From the NCBI GenBank assembly GCA_041687255.1, contig JAWLCL010000005.1, positions 186,001 to 250,000 of the forward strand: a stretch of 64,000 nucleotides of DNA. The letters run 5' to 3'. The DNA comes from Mariniphaga sp041687255 (lineage in GTDB: Bacteria; Bacteroidota; Bacteroidia; Bacteroidales; Prolixibacteraceae). The notes under the pieces were generated by a model that saw only the letters and a list, made by a program, of their open reading frames with translations, searched no databases and was not told the DNA's origin. The position numbers and the translations under genes are program-made. Shown here piece after piece: positions 42,219 through 51,648 of the stretch (positions are counted from its first letter, which is position 1; each line of letters starts with the position of its first letter).

Positions 42219-43295
42219 CTACTGTTGCCCGCGCCGTTGCTGATCCATTCGTTTTTTCCATTTTTCGAGGGCCAGTTTTTGAAGATCTTCAACCTTGTCA
42301 GATTCATCAACAATTTCAAGCCCGAGCAGTGTTTCAAACAAATCTTCCATGGTAACAAGGCCGACTACACTTCCAAAATCATCTTCCACCATAGCCAGGT
42401 GCTCGCGGTTAAGGATGAGAGTATCCATCAGTTTTGCAACTGTGAAATTATCGTTTACAAAAAGGATGTTACGCTTGATTTCCGAAGCTTTAACCGAATG
42501 TTTGTCCTGGGCAAGGTTTTCGAGCAAATTATCTTTTAAGATAACGCCTGTTATGTTATCCGGAGTTTCATGGTAAACAGGAATCCTGGAGAATACCATT
42601 GGTTTTATTTCCTTATAGATTTCATCCATCCGCTGGTTTTCATCTACAGTAACGATTACAGAACGGGGAGTCATAATGTCCCTTACCTTAAGGTTTTCGA
42701 GGCGTAACAGGTTTTGAATAATTGATTTTTCTTCCCTGTCGAGTGCACCGCTTTGCAGGCCTACATCAGCCATTGCGGCAAAATCGGCACGGCTGAATAC
42801 ACTGCGGCCTTTTTCTGTTTTTACCATTCGTGTTATGCCCTTGCTCATCCATACAAATGGAGCCAGAACTATCAGCAAGACCCGTAAAGAGTTTACTGTA
42901 AAAGGTGTTAACTGTTGCCAAAACACTGCACCAAAGGTTTTGGGAATGATTTCAGATAAAATAAGTATGGCCAGGGTCATCCCTCCTGCTATAACCGATT
43001 CATAGGTAGTGCTTATAAATAAGAAGTTGATTTGATCGGTGCCAAATATTTTTCCCGCCTGGACACCCACGCCAAGCGCACCAACAGTGTGAGCAAAAGT
43101 ATTAAGGGTTAAAATGGCCGATAGCGGCTTATCGATGTCTTCCTTCATTTTATTCAGCAAATGACCAATCTGTGGCTTTTCGGTTTGCATCCGGCCAATA
43201 TACGATGGGGTATTGCTTAAAAGAACGGCCTCCCACATGGAACAAAAAAAAGATACTACAATTGATAAGGCAAAAAACAAAAATAATTCTGTCAT
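42219..43295 (-). CDS. CNNM/CorC-type transporter (DUF21 plus CBS pair)
   Basis: 358 residues. An N-terminal DUF21 domain with four hydrophobic segments (LFFALSIVVSFFCSMWEA, LTLNTFAHTVGALGVG, and others) is followed by a CBS pair (VRDIMTPRSVIVTVDENQ, GVILKDN, HLAMVEDDFGSVVGLVTMEDLFETLLG). The C-terminal CorC_HlyC domain of longer relatives is missing, so this is the short form. Members export Mg2+ or other divalent cations and have been labelled hemolysins in error. Confidence 0.88.
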   Translation of the reverse strand: MTELFLFFALSIVVSFFCSMWEAVLLSNTPSYIGRMQTEKPQIGHLLNKMKEDIDKPLSAILTLNTFAHTVGALGVGVQAGKIFGTDQINFLFISTTYESVIAGGMTLAILILSEIIPKTFGAVFWQQLTPFTVNSLRVLLIVLAPFVWMSKGITRMVKTEKGRSVFSRADFAAMADVGLQSGALDREEKSIIQNLLRLENLKVRDIMTPRSVIVTVDENQRMDEIYKEIKPMVFSRIPVYHETPDNITGVILKDNLLENLAQDKHSVKASEIKRNILFVNDNFTVAKLMDTLILNREHLAMVEDDFGSVVGLVTMEDLFETLLGLEIVDESDKVEDLQKLALEKWKKRMDQQRRGQQ

Positions 43296-43517
43296 CTATT
43301 ATATCTATTAATCCCTGGGTGCTTTAAAATCATCAGGACTATCCCAGCCAGTTTTCCTGTTTACAGGCAGTATTTCAAACACTAAAATAAATAATTCACG
43401 CCTGATTAAAAAGGCAGTTGCTATTTATTTACAAAAGAAGCATTATTTTTGTTTTCATTCTTTTACTTTGATACTAATTTTTTACATTCGTTAAATTCAT
43501 AATAAATTAAAAACCAA

Positions 43518-45590
43518 ATGAAATATTATTTAACTGTGACTTTATTTGTTATGGCAGCAATGTTGACTTATGCACAGAAGTCTGATGACCCTTTCCAGTG
43601 GCTTGAAAATGTGGATGATGAAAAGGCCCTGGAATGGGTAAATAAATGGAACGAGAAATCGTTGGAGGCGTTTTCAGAACAACCTGTATACCAGGAGATA
43701 TACAACAAGAACCTGGAAATAATGAATTCCGATGAAAGGATTGCCTCTCCGGGCCTTGTTGGCGATTATGTTTATAATTTCTGGCAGGATGAAGAACACC
43801 AGCGGGGAATCTGGCGCCGGACTACCTTGAAAAGTTATCTTGGTTCCAATCCGGAATGGGAAATTTTACTTGACATTGATGAACTGTCAGCAAAGGACAA
43901 TGTAAAGTGGGTTTTTAAGGGAGCTTCAGGGCTTTATCCCGATTACAAAAAGTTCCTGGTCAGTCTTTCAAAAGGAGGAGGAGATGCTACAGTTATTAAG
44001 GAATTCGATGCTGAAACAAAATCATTTGTCTCCGGTGGCTTTTATATTCCCGAAGCCAAAGGAGGTGCCAGCTGGATTGACGAAAACACTTTAATGGTTT
44101 CAACCGATTTCGGAGAAGGAATGACCACATCGGGTTATCCGATGCAGGTGAAAATTCTAAAAAGAGGACAAGAACTTGAAAATGCACGTGAAATCTTTAA
44201 AGGTAATGAAGATGATATGGGCATTTGGGGCAGTGCAATCCATACGAAAGATAAAGTCTATCAACTGATATCACGCCGCACCTCTTTTTATGAGGGAGAA
44301 TATTATTTCATCGAAAATGGTAAACCAATAAAGCTTGAATTGCCTGAAGACATTGAATTGAGCTCCATATTTAAGGATCAGGTTATTTTTCAGCTTAAAT
44401 CGGACTGGAAGCCGGGCAATGAAAATTACCCGCAGGGAACGGTAGCAAGCATAAGGTATAACGATTTAATAAAAGGAAAAAATAATTTTTTACCCGTTGT
44501 TATACCTGATGAGAAATCGAGTGTATCGGGCATTGCATCCACAAAAGATGTGCTTTTGGTAAATATGCTGGTGAATGTAAAAAGTGAGCTTTACGCCTAT
44601 AAATTGAATAAGAACTGGGAAAAGGAAAAAATAAATGCTCCGGAATTGGGAACCATTTCACTGGAATCAGCCGATGATTTCAGCAACAACTATTTCTTTT
44701 ACTTCCAGAATTTCCTGGAACCATCAACATTATATTTTGGAAATGCTTCCACACAAGAGGTAGATGCAGTAAAATCGCTTCCCTCGTGGTTTAACACAGA
44801 AGAATACCAGGTTCAGCAGTTTGAAGCCGTTTCGAAAGATGGTACCAGGATTCCCTATTTTGTTGTGGGCTCAACGAACATGGCCTACAATGGAAACAAT
44901 CCAACCCTGTTATATGCCTATGGAGGATTTGAGGTTCCCCAGCTGCCCCGCTTTTCTGCCCTCACAGGTACGGCCTGGCTTGAGAGAGGCGGGGTGTATG
45001 TATTGGCCAATTTACGTGGTGGTGGTGAATTTGGGCCAAAATGGCACCAGGCAGGTTTGAAAGAAAACCGCCAGCGGATATTCGATGACTTTCATGCCGT
45101 TGCCGAAAGCCTGATTTCAAAAAAGATTACCTCACCTGAAAAACTGGGGATTTACGGAGGCAGTAACGGCGGTTTGCTGGTTGGAGTAGCCGTCACTCAA
45201 CGCCCCGATTTATATGGAGCTGCCGTTAGCGCTGTCCCACTGCTCGACATGCAGCGGTACAACAAACTGCTGGCCGGCGCCAGTTGGATGGCCGAATATG
45301 GTAACCCAGATGTTCCTGAGGAGTGGGAGTACATCCGGAAATATTCGCCTTACCATAATGTAAAAAAAGATGTAAGCTATCCGGAAGTGTTTTTTACTAC
45401 CTCCACACGCGACGACAGAGTTCATCCGGGGCATGCAAGAAAGATGGTAGCTAAAATGAGTGATATGGGCCATAAGGTTTATTACTTCGAAAATACGGAA
45501 GGAGGACATGCAGGAGCATCTACAAATGAGCAGCGGGCTCAAATGTATGCCCAAATTTATACCTATCTGCACATGAAACTGATGGACTAA
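43518..45590 (+). CDS. Secreted prolyl oligopeptidase family serine peptidase (S9A)
   Basis: 690 residues. Signal peptide (MKYYLTVTLFVMAAMLTYAQ), a seven-bladed propeller (about 60-420), then the alpha/beta-hydrolase catalytic domain: Ser549 in GGSNGGLLVG, Asp632/633 in STRDDRVHP and His664 in EGGHAGA. It cleaves short proline-containing peptides, here in the periplasm. DDPFQWLENVDDEKALEWV is the usual family N-terminus. TATTTTTG at 43444-43451 is a possible -7 element. Confidence 0.92.
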   Translation: MKYYLTVTLFVMAAMLTYAQKSDDPFQWLENVDDEKALEWVNKWNEKSLEAFSEQPVYQEIYNKNLEIMNSDERIASPGLVGDYVYNFWQDEEHQRGIWRRTTLKSYLGSNPEWEILLDIDELSAKDNVKWVFKGASGLYPDYKKFLVSLSKGGGDATVIKEFDAETKSFVSGGFYIPEAKGGASWIDENTLMVSTDFGEGMTTSGYPMQVKILKRGQELENAREIFKGNEDDMGIWGSAIHTKDKVYQLISRRTSFYEGEYYFIENGKPIKLELPEDIELSSIFKDQVIFQLKSDWKPGNENYPQGTVASIRYNDLIKGKNNFLPVVIPDEKSSVSGIASTKDVLLVNMLVNVKSELYAYKLNKNWEKEKINAPELGTISLESADDFSNNYFFYFQNFLEPSTLYFGNASTQEVDAVKSLPSWFNTEEYQVQQFEAVSKDGTRIPYFVVGSTNMAYNGNNPTLLYAYGGFEVPQLPRFSALTGTAWLERGGVYVLANLRGGGEFGPKWHQAGLKENRQRIFDDFHAVAESLISKKITSPEKLGIYGGSNGGLLVGVAVTQRPDLYGAAVSAVPLLDMQRYNKLLAGASWMAEYGNPDVPEEWEYIRKYSPYHNVKKDVSYPEVFFTTSTRDDRVHPGHARKMVAKMSDMGHKVYYFENTEGGHAGASTNEQRAQMYAQIYTYLHMKLMD

Positions 45591-45749
45591 AAAACCTGTC
45601 AGTTTTTTGGAAGAAGCATTATCAGCATTTTTAACCTGATGAATCAGCATTTCAAATGCAATAACATTGAAAGGTTTAAAGTAAGTTTGTTGCATTACAA
45701 ACCCTGATGATGATACCAAAAAAAACGCAACTTTTTGAAGGTTATTGAG

Positions 45750-45783
45750 TAATCCCGGTATGACGCGCCGGGATTATTTCTTT
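45750..45783. terminator. Terminator between convergent S9 peptidase and DUF255 genes
   Basis: TAATCCCGG (45750-45758), 9-nt loop, CCGGGATTA (45768-45776), then TTTCTTTT on the plus strand. Confidence 0.75.
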
Positions 45784-47810
45784 TACCCCCCTTTCTTAAT
45801 CTGTTCCAGAGCATCCTGTGCATGTTTTACCGGAAGATGACAGGAATTGTTTCTGCAAACATAGATTAAAGTCTCACCGGAGGAGAACCTGTCTTTAAGC
45901 AAAGGTATGGAACCTGGTTCAGTTGCAATTGCCCATAAAACATTCGGAATGAATTCATCCTGCATTTCCATAAGCCTTTGCCCTGCATTTTCTCCGGTTA
46001 TTGCAACTTCATAGTAGCTTTCAGTCAGCTTTAGCATCAATCTTCCCCAATTGGCAAAAGCATGGGAATACTTTTCAAAGTGGGGTAATGTATGCTGCAA
46101 CATCTTCTTTGACTTTTCCAGATAACCGGTATTTCCATACAACAGATACAAACGATGAAGATTGTTGGCCATTACCGAATTGGCAGCCGGAATAACATTA
46201 TCTTCATTTTGGAAATGGTTAGAAATAGAAGGTGCAGGATGTTTAGCGGCATAAAGAAACAATCCAGAAGGCTCATCATAAAACTGGTTAAAAGTGAACT
46301 CCAGGAGTTGCATTGTATGCTGCAGCCAGTTTTCATCACCTGTAATCTCAAACAGTGAAATGTAAGCCTGCATCACCAGGGCGTAATCATCCATAAATCC
46401 GTTCACTGCCACTTCCCCATTCTTGTAGGAATGAAAAAGCTTTCCCCCGGGACTCATCATTTTTTTGGCAATAAAGTGAGCATTTTTTAAGGCTAATTCT
46501 TTAAAATAATCATCACCAAAAGCCTTGTAAGCGTCTGTTAAACCTTCAATAACCAATGCATTCCACGAACAGAGGGTTTTATCATCCAGTGCTGGTGGAA
46601 TTCTGTTACTGCGCTTTTGCAACAGGAGCTTTTTCCATGACTGTACTTGCTCATGCAGCTCTTTTGTTGAAAGGTTATTCCTTGCAGCAAAATCCGCATC
46701 CGCCATGTCTTTCAGTAAAATGTAATTCCCTTTCTCCCAAAAGCCTTTATCATTTACGTTATAATAGGAAGAGAACAATTCCATATCCTCGCCCAACGCC
46801 TCTTTCAATTCATTGATTGTCCATACATAATATTTACCTTCCTCACCTTCACTGTCTGCATCAAGAGAAGAGTAAAAAGCCCCTTCTTTGCTCATCAGCT
46901 CCCGCTCAATAAACTGTGTGGTTTCGTAAACTACTTCTCTGAAATCGTTCAGTTTATATTGCTGGTACCCCCTTGAATACGTACCAATCAACTGAGCATT
47001 ATCGTAAAGCATTTTTTCAAAGTGGGGAATCTTCCATTTCTCATCAGTGGAGTAACGGGCAAAACCTCCGCCTATATGGTCGTAAATACCACCAAATGCC
47101 ATTTTCTGCAATGTAAGCCTGACAAAATCCAATACCTGCACATCCTGTTTTATGGAACCATAATACAACAGGAAATCGAGGTTAACCGGCATAGGGAATT
47201 TCGGATAGCCTTTTCGTCCTCCATTTTCAAAATCAAACCGGGTTTTCCAGCCGATAACACTTTTTTCAACAAGCTCACGGTTAACAGGAATTTCCTTCTC
47301 AGGATTTACAGCGAGCAGTGTTTGCTCAATTCCTGACTGCAGGTTTTCAACATATTCCAATGTTTTTTCTTTGTTTTCTTTCCAAAAGGATGCAACTGCA
47401 GTCAAATTTTCCATCCATGTTTTTTTGGGGAAATATGTTCCTCCCCATAAAGGGCGGCCATCGGGCAAAGCAATTATGTTGAGCGGCCAGCCGCCCTGCA
47501 GCCCCATCAGATGAATGGCGCTCATATAATAATGATCAACATCGGGGCGTTCTTCACGGTCGATTTTAATGCAGGTGAAATTATCATTCATTATCTTAGC
47601 AACCTCTTCGTCTTCAAAGCTCTCATGCTCCATTACATGGCACCAGTGACAAGCTGCATATCCAATACTGATAAGCAGCAGCTTTTTGTTTTCGCCTTTC
47701 TCTTTTACCAACTGATCATTCCATTGCTGCCAATTAACAGGATTATGAGCATGTTGCAACAAATAGGGCGAGGTAGAATGAATAAGTGCATTTGTATGTT
47801 TATGGTTCAT
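45783..47810 (-). CDS. DUF255 thioredoxin-domain protein (YyaL / SPATA20 family)
   Basis: 675 residues. The N-terminal thioredoxin-like DUF255 domain begins NALIHSTSPYLLQHAHNPVNW and has the active-site-like CHWCHVMEHESFED and IKIDREERPDVD. The rest is an (alpha/alpha)6 glycosidase-like barrel (GGIYDHIGGGFARYSTDEKWKIPHFEKMLYDNAQ). The family is found from bacteria to man; its activity is not settled, though a carbohydrate-related role is suggested by the barrel. No signal peptide is present. Confidence 0.93.
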   Translation of the reverse strand: MNHKHTNALIHSTSPYLLQHAHNPVNWQQWNDQLVKEKGENKKLLLISIGYAACHWCHVMEHESFEDEEVAKIMNDNFTCIKIDREERPDVDHYYMSAIHLMGLQGGWPLNIIALPDGRPLWGGTYFPKKTWMENLTAVASFWKENKEKTLEYVENLQSGIEQTLLAVNPEKEIPVNRELVEKSVIGWKTRFDFENGGRKGYPKFPMPVNLDFLLYYGSIKQDVQVLDFVRLTLQKMAFGGIYDHIGGGFARYSTDEKWKIPHFEKMLYDNAQLIGTYSRGYQQYKLNDFREVVYETTQFIERELMSKEGAFYSSLDADSEGEEGKYYVWTINELKEALGEDMELFSSYYNVNDKGFWEKGNYILLKDMADADFAARNNLSTKELHEQVQSWKKLLLQKRSNRIPPALDDKTLCSWNALVIEGLTDAYKAFGDDYFKELALKNAHFIAKKMMSPGGKLFHSYKNGEVAVNGFMDDYALVMQAYISLFEITGDENWLQHTMQLLEFTFNQFYDEPSGLFLYAAKHPAPSISNHFQNEDNVIPAANSVMANNLHRLYLLYGNTGYLEKSKKMLQHTLPHFEKYSHAFANWGRLMLKLTESYYEVAITGENAGQRLMEMQDEFIPNVLWAIATEPGSIPLLKDRFSSGETLIYVCRNNSCHLPVKHAQDALEQIKKGG

Positions 47811-47920
47811 TATTTAAAAATTGATTGTTATAATCTGTTTTTACAAACAACTCTAACTGAGTAAGGTTCTTTTCATTTTAATTATCAATCGGGTTTTGGT
47901 TTGATACAATGCTAAAGCAA

Positions 47921-47950
47921 TTGATTTTTCAAATGAAAATTGTAACTTTC
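47921..47950 (+). promoter_or_regulatory. Possible promoter of the FKBP lipoprotein gene
   Basis: TTG (47921-47923), 19-nt spacer, TAACTTTC (47943-47950), one mismatch from TAnnTTTG. Confidence 0.35.
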
Positions 47951-47975
47951 CAACCGAAAATAAAAACATAAAGCC

Positions 47976-48485
47976 ATGCTAAAATTTGCCAAATACCTTT
48001 TTTTGATGTTCTTTTCACTTCTCATTATAAGCTCCTCATGTCAGAAAGAAGAAATTGAGCCTCGTACCTGGGAAACAGAAAGGGCTGAACTCGATGCAAA
48101 AATTAAAGAGCTTGAAGCAAAGGGAGTAGATGTGGACACAACCAATATGTCAGTCTTTTATTTTGTTATAAAAGCCGGAGAAGGTGCTTTACCCAAAACA
48201 GGTGACTCATGTCTGGTCTCCTACATTGGATTTCTCCCCGATGGAAGAAAGTTTGAAGATTCTAGAGAATTACATCCTCCGGACGGACAATGGCGGTTTA
48301 AATATAAGCCACCACATCAGGTTGTGGGGCTTGTAAATGCCATTGGCTATATGAACAAAGGAGCTGAAATAGAAATCTACATTACATCCGACAATGCATT
48401 TGGCAGTAAAGGCAACTCAAATGTGCCACCTTATACCACATTGATTTACAGGGCTAAAATGCATGATTTATTCACAAATGAATGA
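47976..48485 (+). CDS. FKBP-type peptidyl-prolyl isomerase lipoprotein
   Basis: 169 residues. Lipoprotein signal with IISSSC (Cys22), a short charged helix (ERAELDAKIKELEAKG), then an FKBP domain (GDSCLVSYIGFLPDGRKFEDS, VVGLVNAIGYMNKGAEIEIYI, AFGSKGNSNVPPYTTLIYRAKM). Catalysis of prolyl isomerisation in the envelope is expected, although the domain is somewhat divergent. Gliding-type Bacteroidota often carry several such lipoproteins (GldI-like). It is convergent with the next gene across 10 bp, with no terminator visible. Confidence 0.87.
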   Translation: MLKFAKYLFLMFFSLLIISSSCQKEEIEPRTWETERAELDAKIKELEAKGVDVDTTNMSVFYFVIKAGEGALPKTGDSCLVSYIGFLPDGRKFEDSRELHPPDGQWRFKYKPPHQVVGLVNAIGYMNKGAEIEIYITSDNAFGSKGNSNVPPYTTLIYRAKMHDLFTNE

Positions 48486-48495
48486 TAGAGGGTTA

Positions 48496-49542
48496 TTATA
48501 AATAAACCGTTTTCCTTTGACTGTTGCTTTCGATGCATGCCTCCAGTATTTCCAGAACGGCTAATACTTCACCAGGTTTTATAAAAGGTTCTTCCTTCGC
48601 CCGCAGCACGTTATACAGGTTGTTATAGAACATATTGTAATTTCCATGCAAGGTTTCCAGTCTGCCCGAAAAGGTTAATCCTTCCTTTTCATGCAAGAGG
48701 TGACCCCAGTTATTTTCACTGTCAGCACCCCAGGAGGGTCCAACAGGTAACTTTCCTTTTTTCATCTGCTCTTCCTGGGGATCAATACCCCATTTATGGA
48801 AAGAGCCTTTATCGCCATGCAGGCTGTAACGGGGTCCGGGGTTCATTACAAGGTAAGAACATTTCAAAACAGCAGCGAAGTTCCCATAATCAAGTCTGAT
48901 ATCGTAATAATCGTTTACTTTTCCACCCTGCCGCACTATTTTAAGGTGTGCAGTAACAGCCAGTGGTTTACCCAAAAGCACATATACCTGGTCTATCATA
49001 TGAGAACCCAGGTTGTAAAGTACACCTGAATATTGATTTCCATATTCTTTCCAGGAATTAACATCTATATAATTCCTGTACCTGTCGTAATGCGACTCAA
49101 ATTCAATCAACCGCCCCAGTATACCTTGTTCAAGCAACATCTTAACCGTTAAAAAATCACCGTCAAAGCGCCGGTTCTGAAAAACCGTCAGCAGTAAACC
49201 TTTTTTCTCTGCCTGCTTATAAAGCTCTTCAGCCTGATTCCGTTTTTGAGTAACGGGTTTCTCTGCTACCACATGTTTTCCGGCCTCCAGCGCCTGCCCA
49301 ACCATTTCATAATGAAGTTCATCGGGGGTATTAACCACCAGCAGTTCAATAGCTTTGTTGTTTAGCAAATCATCGAAACTTCTTACAATTTTAGCGTCAG
49401 GAAATAACCTGCGCGAGAGGGACTTTGAACGCTCCAGGATACTTACAACTTCGAACTTTTCATTTACCTTTAGCAGTGGTCCGTGAAAGACCTGCCCAGA
49501 CATGCCATAGGATGCCAATGCCGTTTTTATTTTTTCCTCCAT
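48496..49542 (-). CDS. Cytoplasmic Gfo/Idh/MocA family oxidoreductase
   Basis: 348 residues, no signal peptide, unlike the two Tat-exported relatives in this window. The catalytic motif is the classical EKP (VVAEKPVTQ), with NTPDELHYE before it and LYNLGSHMIDQVYVLLG in the C-terminal domain. The N-terminal loop reads ALASYGMSGQVFH, so the GxGxxG is degenerate (YGMSGQ), as in the YdgJ/YhhX group. It probably oxidises or reduces a sugar or inositol with NAD(P). Confidence 0.88.
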   Translation of the reverse strand: MEEKIKTALASYGMSGQVFHGPLLKVNEKFEVVSILERSKSLSRRLFPDAKIVRSFDDLLNNKAIELLVVNTPDELHYEMVGQALEAGKHVVAEKPVTQKRNQAEELYKQAEKKGLLLTVFQNRRFDGDFLTVKMLLEQGILGRLIEFESHYDRYRNYIDVNSWKEYGNQYSGVLYNLGSHMIDQVYVLLGKPLAVTAHLKIVRQGGKVNDYYDIRLDYGNFAAVLKCSYLVMNPGPRYSLHGDKGSFHKWGIDPQEEQMKKGKLPVGPSWGADSENNWGHLLHEKEGLTFSGRLETLHGNYNMFYNNLYNVLRAKEEPFIKPGEVLAVLEILEACIESNSQRKTVYL

Positions 49543-49628
49543 AACTGTTAATTTGCAGGTATTAGATATACCAATCTGAAAATTTATTTAAAAAAACAGT
49601 CAGTTTTCCTATTCTACAACATAAAATG

Positions 49629-49658
49629 TTTGAATTCTCAGATTTGATTGTAACTTCG
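49629..49658 (+). promoter_or_regulatory. Promoter of the cytidylate-kinase-like gene
   Basis: TTTG (49629-49632), 18-nt spacer, TAACTTCG (49651-49658), one mismatch from TAnnTTTG. The leader to the ATG at 49700 would be about 35 nt. Confidence 0.5.
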
Positions 49659-49699
49659 AATGCATAAAAATAGAAACAACAATTCATAAAAAACTGGAT

Positions 49700-50422
49700 A
49701 TGGAAAAGTTTTTTAATAGTTTCATGAAAACCATTACCTGTTGCAATCTGGAAACAGGTGATTTTCCGGGCCCGGTTGTTACCATTTCCAGGCAGGCAGG
49801 ATGTTCTGCACAAAGAATAGCCATCAAGCTGTCGAAAATTCTCACCGGGTACAGTTACATGTCGGATACCAAAACCGACGCAGAATGGAGATGGGTTGAC
49901 AAAAATGTATTCGAACAAGTTGTAACGGATATGATGGAAGAAGTGAAGGCAGGAAATTACGATGACACAGAGGAAGCAATAAAAATGCTGGATCAGGTTG
50001 CCCAAGCATTTTCAAATGAAACGATATACGATATTTCAGATTCACAGCTGATCGACACCTTTAAGGGGGTTGTCTGCCGGCTTGCCTGCAAAGGCAGGGC
50101 AATTATTGTAGGACGTTCGGCAGGTGTTATTCTTGGGGAAATACCTAACAAGCTGAACATAAGGCTCGAAGCACCAATGGAATGGCGAATTAACCGCATC
50201 ATGCAGCTTAAGGACTTCAGTCAGGCTGAAGCAGTAAGTTTTGTTAAAGAAATGGATTCAAAACGGGATGCTTTTATTGAAAAAATCATTGGAAGGAAAG
50301 CAAACAACGATGATTTTGATGTTATTTTTAATTATGCATCGCTACAGGATGACGAAATTATTGATGCCATTGTGAATATTCTGAAGAACAAAAAAATTAT
50401 AGCTCAATACGAAGATTATTAA
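49700..50422 (+). CDS. Cytidylate kinase-like family protein
   Basis: 240 residues of the cytidylate-kinase-like (P-loop) family: VVTISRQAGCSAQRIAIKLSKIL at the nucleotide-binding end, AIIVGRSAGVIL in the middle and NIRLEAPMEWRINRIM in the lid region. The P-loop has no GK(S/T); it reads RQAGCSAQR, as in many members of this group. Kinase activity on CMP is therefore doubtful and the true cmk is probably elsewhere. It has its own promoter and terminator. Confidence 0.83.
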   Translation: MEKFFNSFMKTITCCNLETGDFPGPVVTISRQAGCSAQRIAIKLSKILTGYSYMSDTKTDAEWRWVDKNVFEQVVTDMMEEVKAGNYDDTEEAIKMLDQVAQAFSNETIYDISDSQLIDTFKGVVCRLACKGRAIIVGRSAGVILGEIPNKLNIRLEAPMEWRINRIMQLKDFSQAEAVSFVKEMDSKRDAFIEKIIGRKANNDDFDVIFNYASLQDDEIIDAIVNILKNKKIIAQYEDY

Positions 50423-50473
50423 ACCTTTTGAAATTTTTTGTTTTATACATTAATACGTCTCACCTTACATTTG

Positions 50474-50504
50474 GCTGCCCATTTTTATGGGCAGCTTTTT
50501 TTTT
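50474..50504 (+). terminator. Terminator of the cytidylate-kinase-like gene
   Basis: GCTGCCCAT (50474-50482), 4-nt loop, ATGGGCAGC (50487-50495), then nine T. Confidence 0.93.
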
Positions 50505-50532
50505 ATTCAAAATTAACGTAAAATAAAGTTTC

Positions 50533-51537
50533 CTATAGTTTTTTAAACCATGCACCCGCCTCTTTCAATTCGGTAATGTTTTTTGATTTAACGGCATAGT
50601 CAAATCCGGGCTGAAGGCTGGCGGCTCCAATTTCTCCGGCCTTGCTGATGGCTATATATCCTATCTGATGATTTTCATAATCAGGGATTTTTTTTATAAT
50701 CCTTTCTATGGCAGCATTGCAAGCCTCTTTAGGTGACATACCATTTCGCATAAACTCAACCACAAGAAACGAACCCAGGGTTTTCATCACTAGCTCACCT
50801 GAACCTGTAGCTGCTGCCCCTCCTATCTGACCATCGACAAACAATCCTGCTCCTATAATGGGAGAGTCCCCCACCCGTCCGGGCAGCTTATAAGCCATAC
50901 CACTGGTGGTACATGCACCACTCAGGCGCCCCTGCTCATCGATAGCCAGCATACTGATGGTATCGTGATTTTCTTCCAACTGGTTTTCAATGTTGATTTT
51001 CGTACTGAATTCTCGCTCCTCCTTCTTCCATTTCTTCCAACGACGGCGCATTTCTTTGGTAAGAAGTTTTTCTTTTTCAAAACCATTGGCCAGTGCAAAT
51101 TTCTGAGCACCTTTACCTGCCAGCATAACGTGAGGAGTTTTTTCCATTACCAGCCGTGCAACGGAAACCGGATGTTTGATGCACTTCAGGAATGCAACAC
51201 TGCCGGCGTCACCTTTCTCATTCATAATACAGGCATCGAGAGTCACGTCTCCGCCGGCATCGGGGAAACCACCGTAACCTACTGTCATTACCTCCGGATC
51301 GGCTTCTGCTGTTCGCACCCCGGCTTCCACGGCATCCAGCGAATATCCTCCGGTTGATAATATTTCCCAGGCAGCCTCATTGGCCTGAAGTCCATGCCTC
51401 CATGTTGATATTACAACAGGAAAACCTTCTCCTGCAGGAATTGTTTTAGCCCCGGTCCGCACAGATAATCCTATACCTGCAATACCCAAAGCTGTTTTTG
51501 CTATAAAGGAACGACGTGTAGTTTTTGACATCTTCAT
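50533..51537 (-). CDS. Exported N4-(beta-N-acetylglucosaminyl)-L-asparaginase (glycosylasparaginase)
   Basis: 334 residues. Tat signal TTRRSFIAKTALGIAGIG (RR at 8-9). Ntn-hydrolase precursor: autoproteolysis is expected between Asp192 and Thr193 in NHDTISMLAID, freeing the Thr nucleophile, and GRVGDSPIIGAGLFVDG and GAAATGSGE form the substrate pocket. It cleaves the GlcNAc-Asn bond of glycoasparagines; the well-studied flavobacterial enzyme has the same layout. Periplasmic localisation suits glycoprotein breakdown. Confidence 0.92.
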   Translation of the reverse strand: MKMSKTTRRSFIAKTALGIAGIGLSVRTGAKTIPAGEGFPVVISTWRHGLQANEAAWEILSTGGYSLDAVEAGVRTAEADPEVMTVGYGGFPDAGGDVTLDACIMNEKGDAGSVAFLKCIKHPVSVARLVMEKTPHVMLAGKGAQKFALANGFEKEKLLTKEMRRRWKKWKKEEREFSTKINIENQLEENHDTISMLAIDEQGRLSGACTTSGMAYKLPGRVGDSPIIGAGLFVDGQIGGAAATGSGELVMKTLGSFLVVEFMRNGMSPKEACNAAIERIIKKIPDYENHQIGYIAISKAGEIGAASLQPGFDYAVKSKNITELKEAGAWFKKL

Positions 51538-51648
51538 GTTTTGATTTTGACTTATATAAACTGTACGTTTTATATAACATACATTTATTTCACTCTCCTG
51601 ACCTGTTTCAACAAGCTTTTAAAATTTCATTTCAAAAAGGGTGCCCTT

